Part shown: piece by piece, positions 63,462 to 64,000 of the stretch
How positions within the stretch are numbered: the stretch's first letter is position 1
Layout of the letters: the number at the start of each line of letters is the position of its first letter
Source: Panopea generosa
Taxonomy: Eukaryota > Mollusca > Bivalvia > Adapedonta > Hiatellidae
Direction: 5' to 3'
NCBI GenBank assembly: GCA_029582155.1
Contig: CM055901.1
Span: 23,275,186-23,339,185 of the forward strand
Length of the DNA: 64,000 bases
Position numbers and translations under genes: made by a program
The notes under the pieces: generated by a model
What the model was told of the DNA's origin: nothing
What the model saw: the letters and a program-made list of their open reading frames with translations, nothing else
The model's database searches: none

Positions 63462-64000
63462 GCAATGTGTCTGTTTCCATTAAGTATAAGTATCATATAG
63501 CACATTTACCACCGTATCACTGCCGCGTAGGACGTACATCGATACGCGTCATGGCGATCGGCAATGTGCATGTTTCCATTAAGTATAAGTATCATATAGC
63601 ACATTTACCACCGTATCACTGCCGCGTAGGACGTACATCGATACGCGTCATGGCGATCGGCAATGTGCCTGTTTCCATTAAGTATAAGTATCATATAGCA
63701 CAGTTACCACCGTATCACTGCCGCGTAGGACGTACATCGATACGCGTCATGGCGATCGGCAATGTGCCTGTTTCCATTAAGTATAAGTATCATATAGCAC
63801 ATTTACCACCGTATCACTGCCGCGTAGGACGTACATCGATACGCGTCATGGCTATCGGCAATGTGCCTGTTTCCATTAAGTATAAGTATCATATAGCACA
63901 TTTACCACCGTATCACTGCCGCGTAGGACGTACATCGATATGCGTCATGGTTATCGACAATGTGTCTGTTTCCATTAAATGTAAGTAGCATATAGCCCAT
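63462..64000 (+). repeat. CpG-rich 99-bp satellite, at least five units, open through every unit
   Basis: The GCAATGTG landmark recurs at 63462, 63561, 63660, 63759, 63858 and, slightly changed, 63957, so the spacing is exactly 99 bp. The first five units are nearly identical. The last complete unit and the partial sixth unit carry several changes, and the array runs to the window edge. The unit includes GCCGCGTAGGACGTACATCG, ATACGCGTCATGG and CGATCGGC, so it is far richer in CpG than its surroundings. A 173-codon plus-strand frame (63467-63988) crosses all units, with the 33-residue repeat containing KYKYHIAHLPPYHCRVGRTS. No protein family is recognised, and no start context or splice site favours coding. 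Confidence 0.95.

Overview
The window is AT-rich eukaryotic DNA, probably from a bivalve mollusc. That placement rests on recognising its tRNA-headed SINE families and its mix of non-LTR, Tc1/mariner and MITE-like elements. It is an inference, because no marker gene is present. I found no host protein-coding gene, rRNA, functional tRNA, CRISPR array or operon. Long open frames come only from in-frame tandem repeats or decayed transposons. The window is either gene-poor intergenic DNA or the inside of a very long intron.

Layout: 1-6.3 kb is unique AT-rich sequence apart from an old ~66-bp tandem array (3.4-4.6 kb). Two SINE relics and a GA microsatellite lie at 6.3-7.1 kb. A quiet stretch runs to 12.67 kb. 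A 23-base G run then sits five bases before a very young ~2.5-kb tandem duplication (12.70-17.82 kb). Its two copies differ by a few substitutions and by repeat number, and each carries a dispersed repeat, a CA tract and a 42-bp minisatellite with a dimeric higher-order part. An old family of three diverged segments follows (18-20 kb). A decayed LINE with recognisable endonuclease, reverse transcriptase and C-terminal parts occupies 22.97-25.43 kb on the minus strand. The C-terminus of a different LINE lies at 25.8-26.3 kb. Five copies of one SINE family (26.5, 28.9, 30.3, 48.2 and 60.0 kb) are scattered to the right.

Further right are a short pogo-like MITE (35.4 kb), an internally deleted Tc1-like transposase (36.9-37.5 kb), a MITE with ~45-bp inverted termini (38.0 kb), adjacent 43-bp and 39-bp minisatellites (43.8-44.5 kb), a full-length SINE with a perfect 12-bp target duplication (51.0 kb), a Ty3/Gypsy-like gag-pol relic (51.5-52.2 kb), 63-bp and ATTC arrays (54.5-55.2 kb), a second transposase scrap (59.8 kb), a cluster of GCATAGAGCTCCC-type motifs in both orientations with palindromes (61.3-63.0 kb), and a CpG-rich 99-bp satellite running off the right edge (63.46-64.0 kb).

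No genes here work together in a pathway. The window is a record of mobile-element insertion, decay and tandem-repeat growth. The least explained signals are the 61.3-63.0 kb motif cluster, the 99-bp open-frame satellite and the young 2.5-kb duplication.
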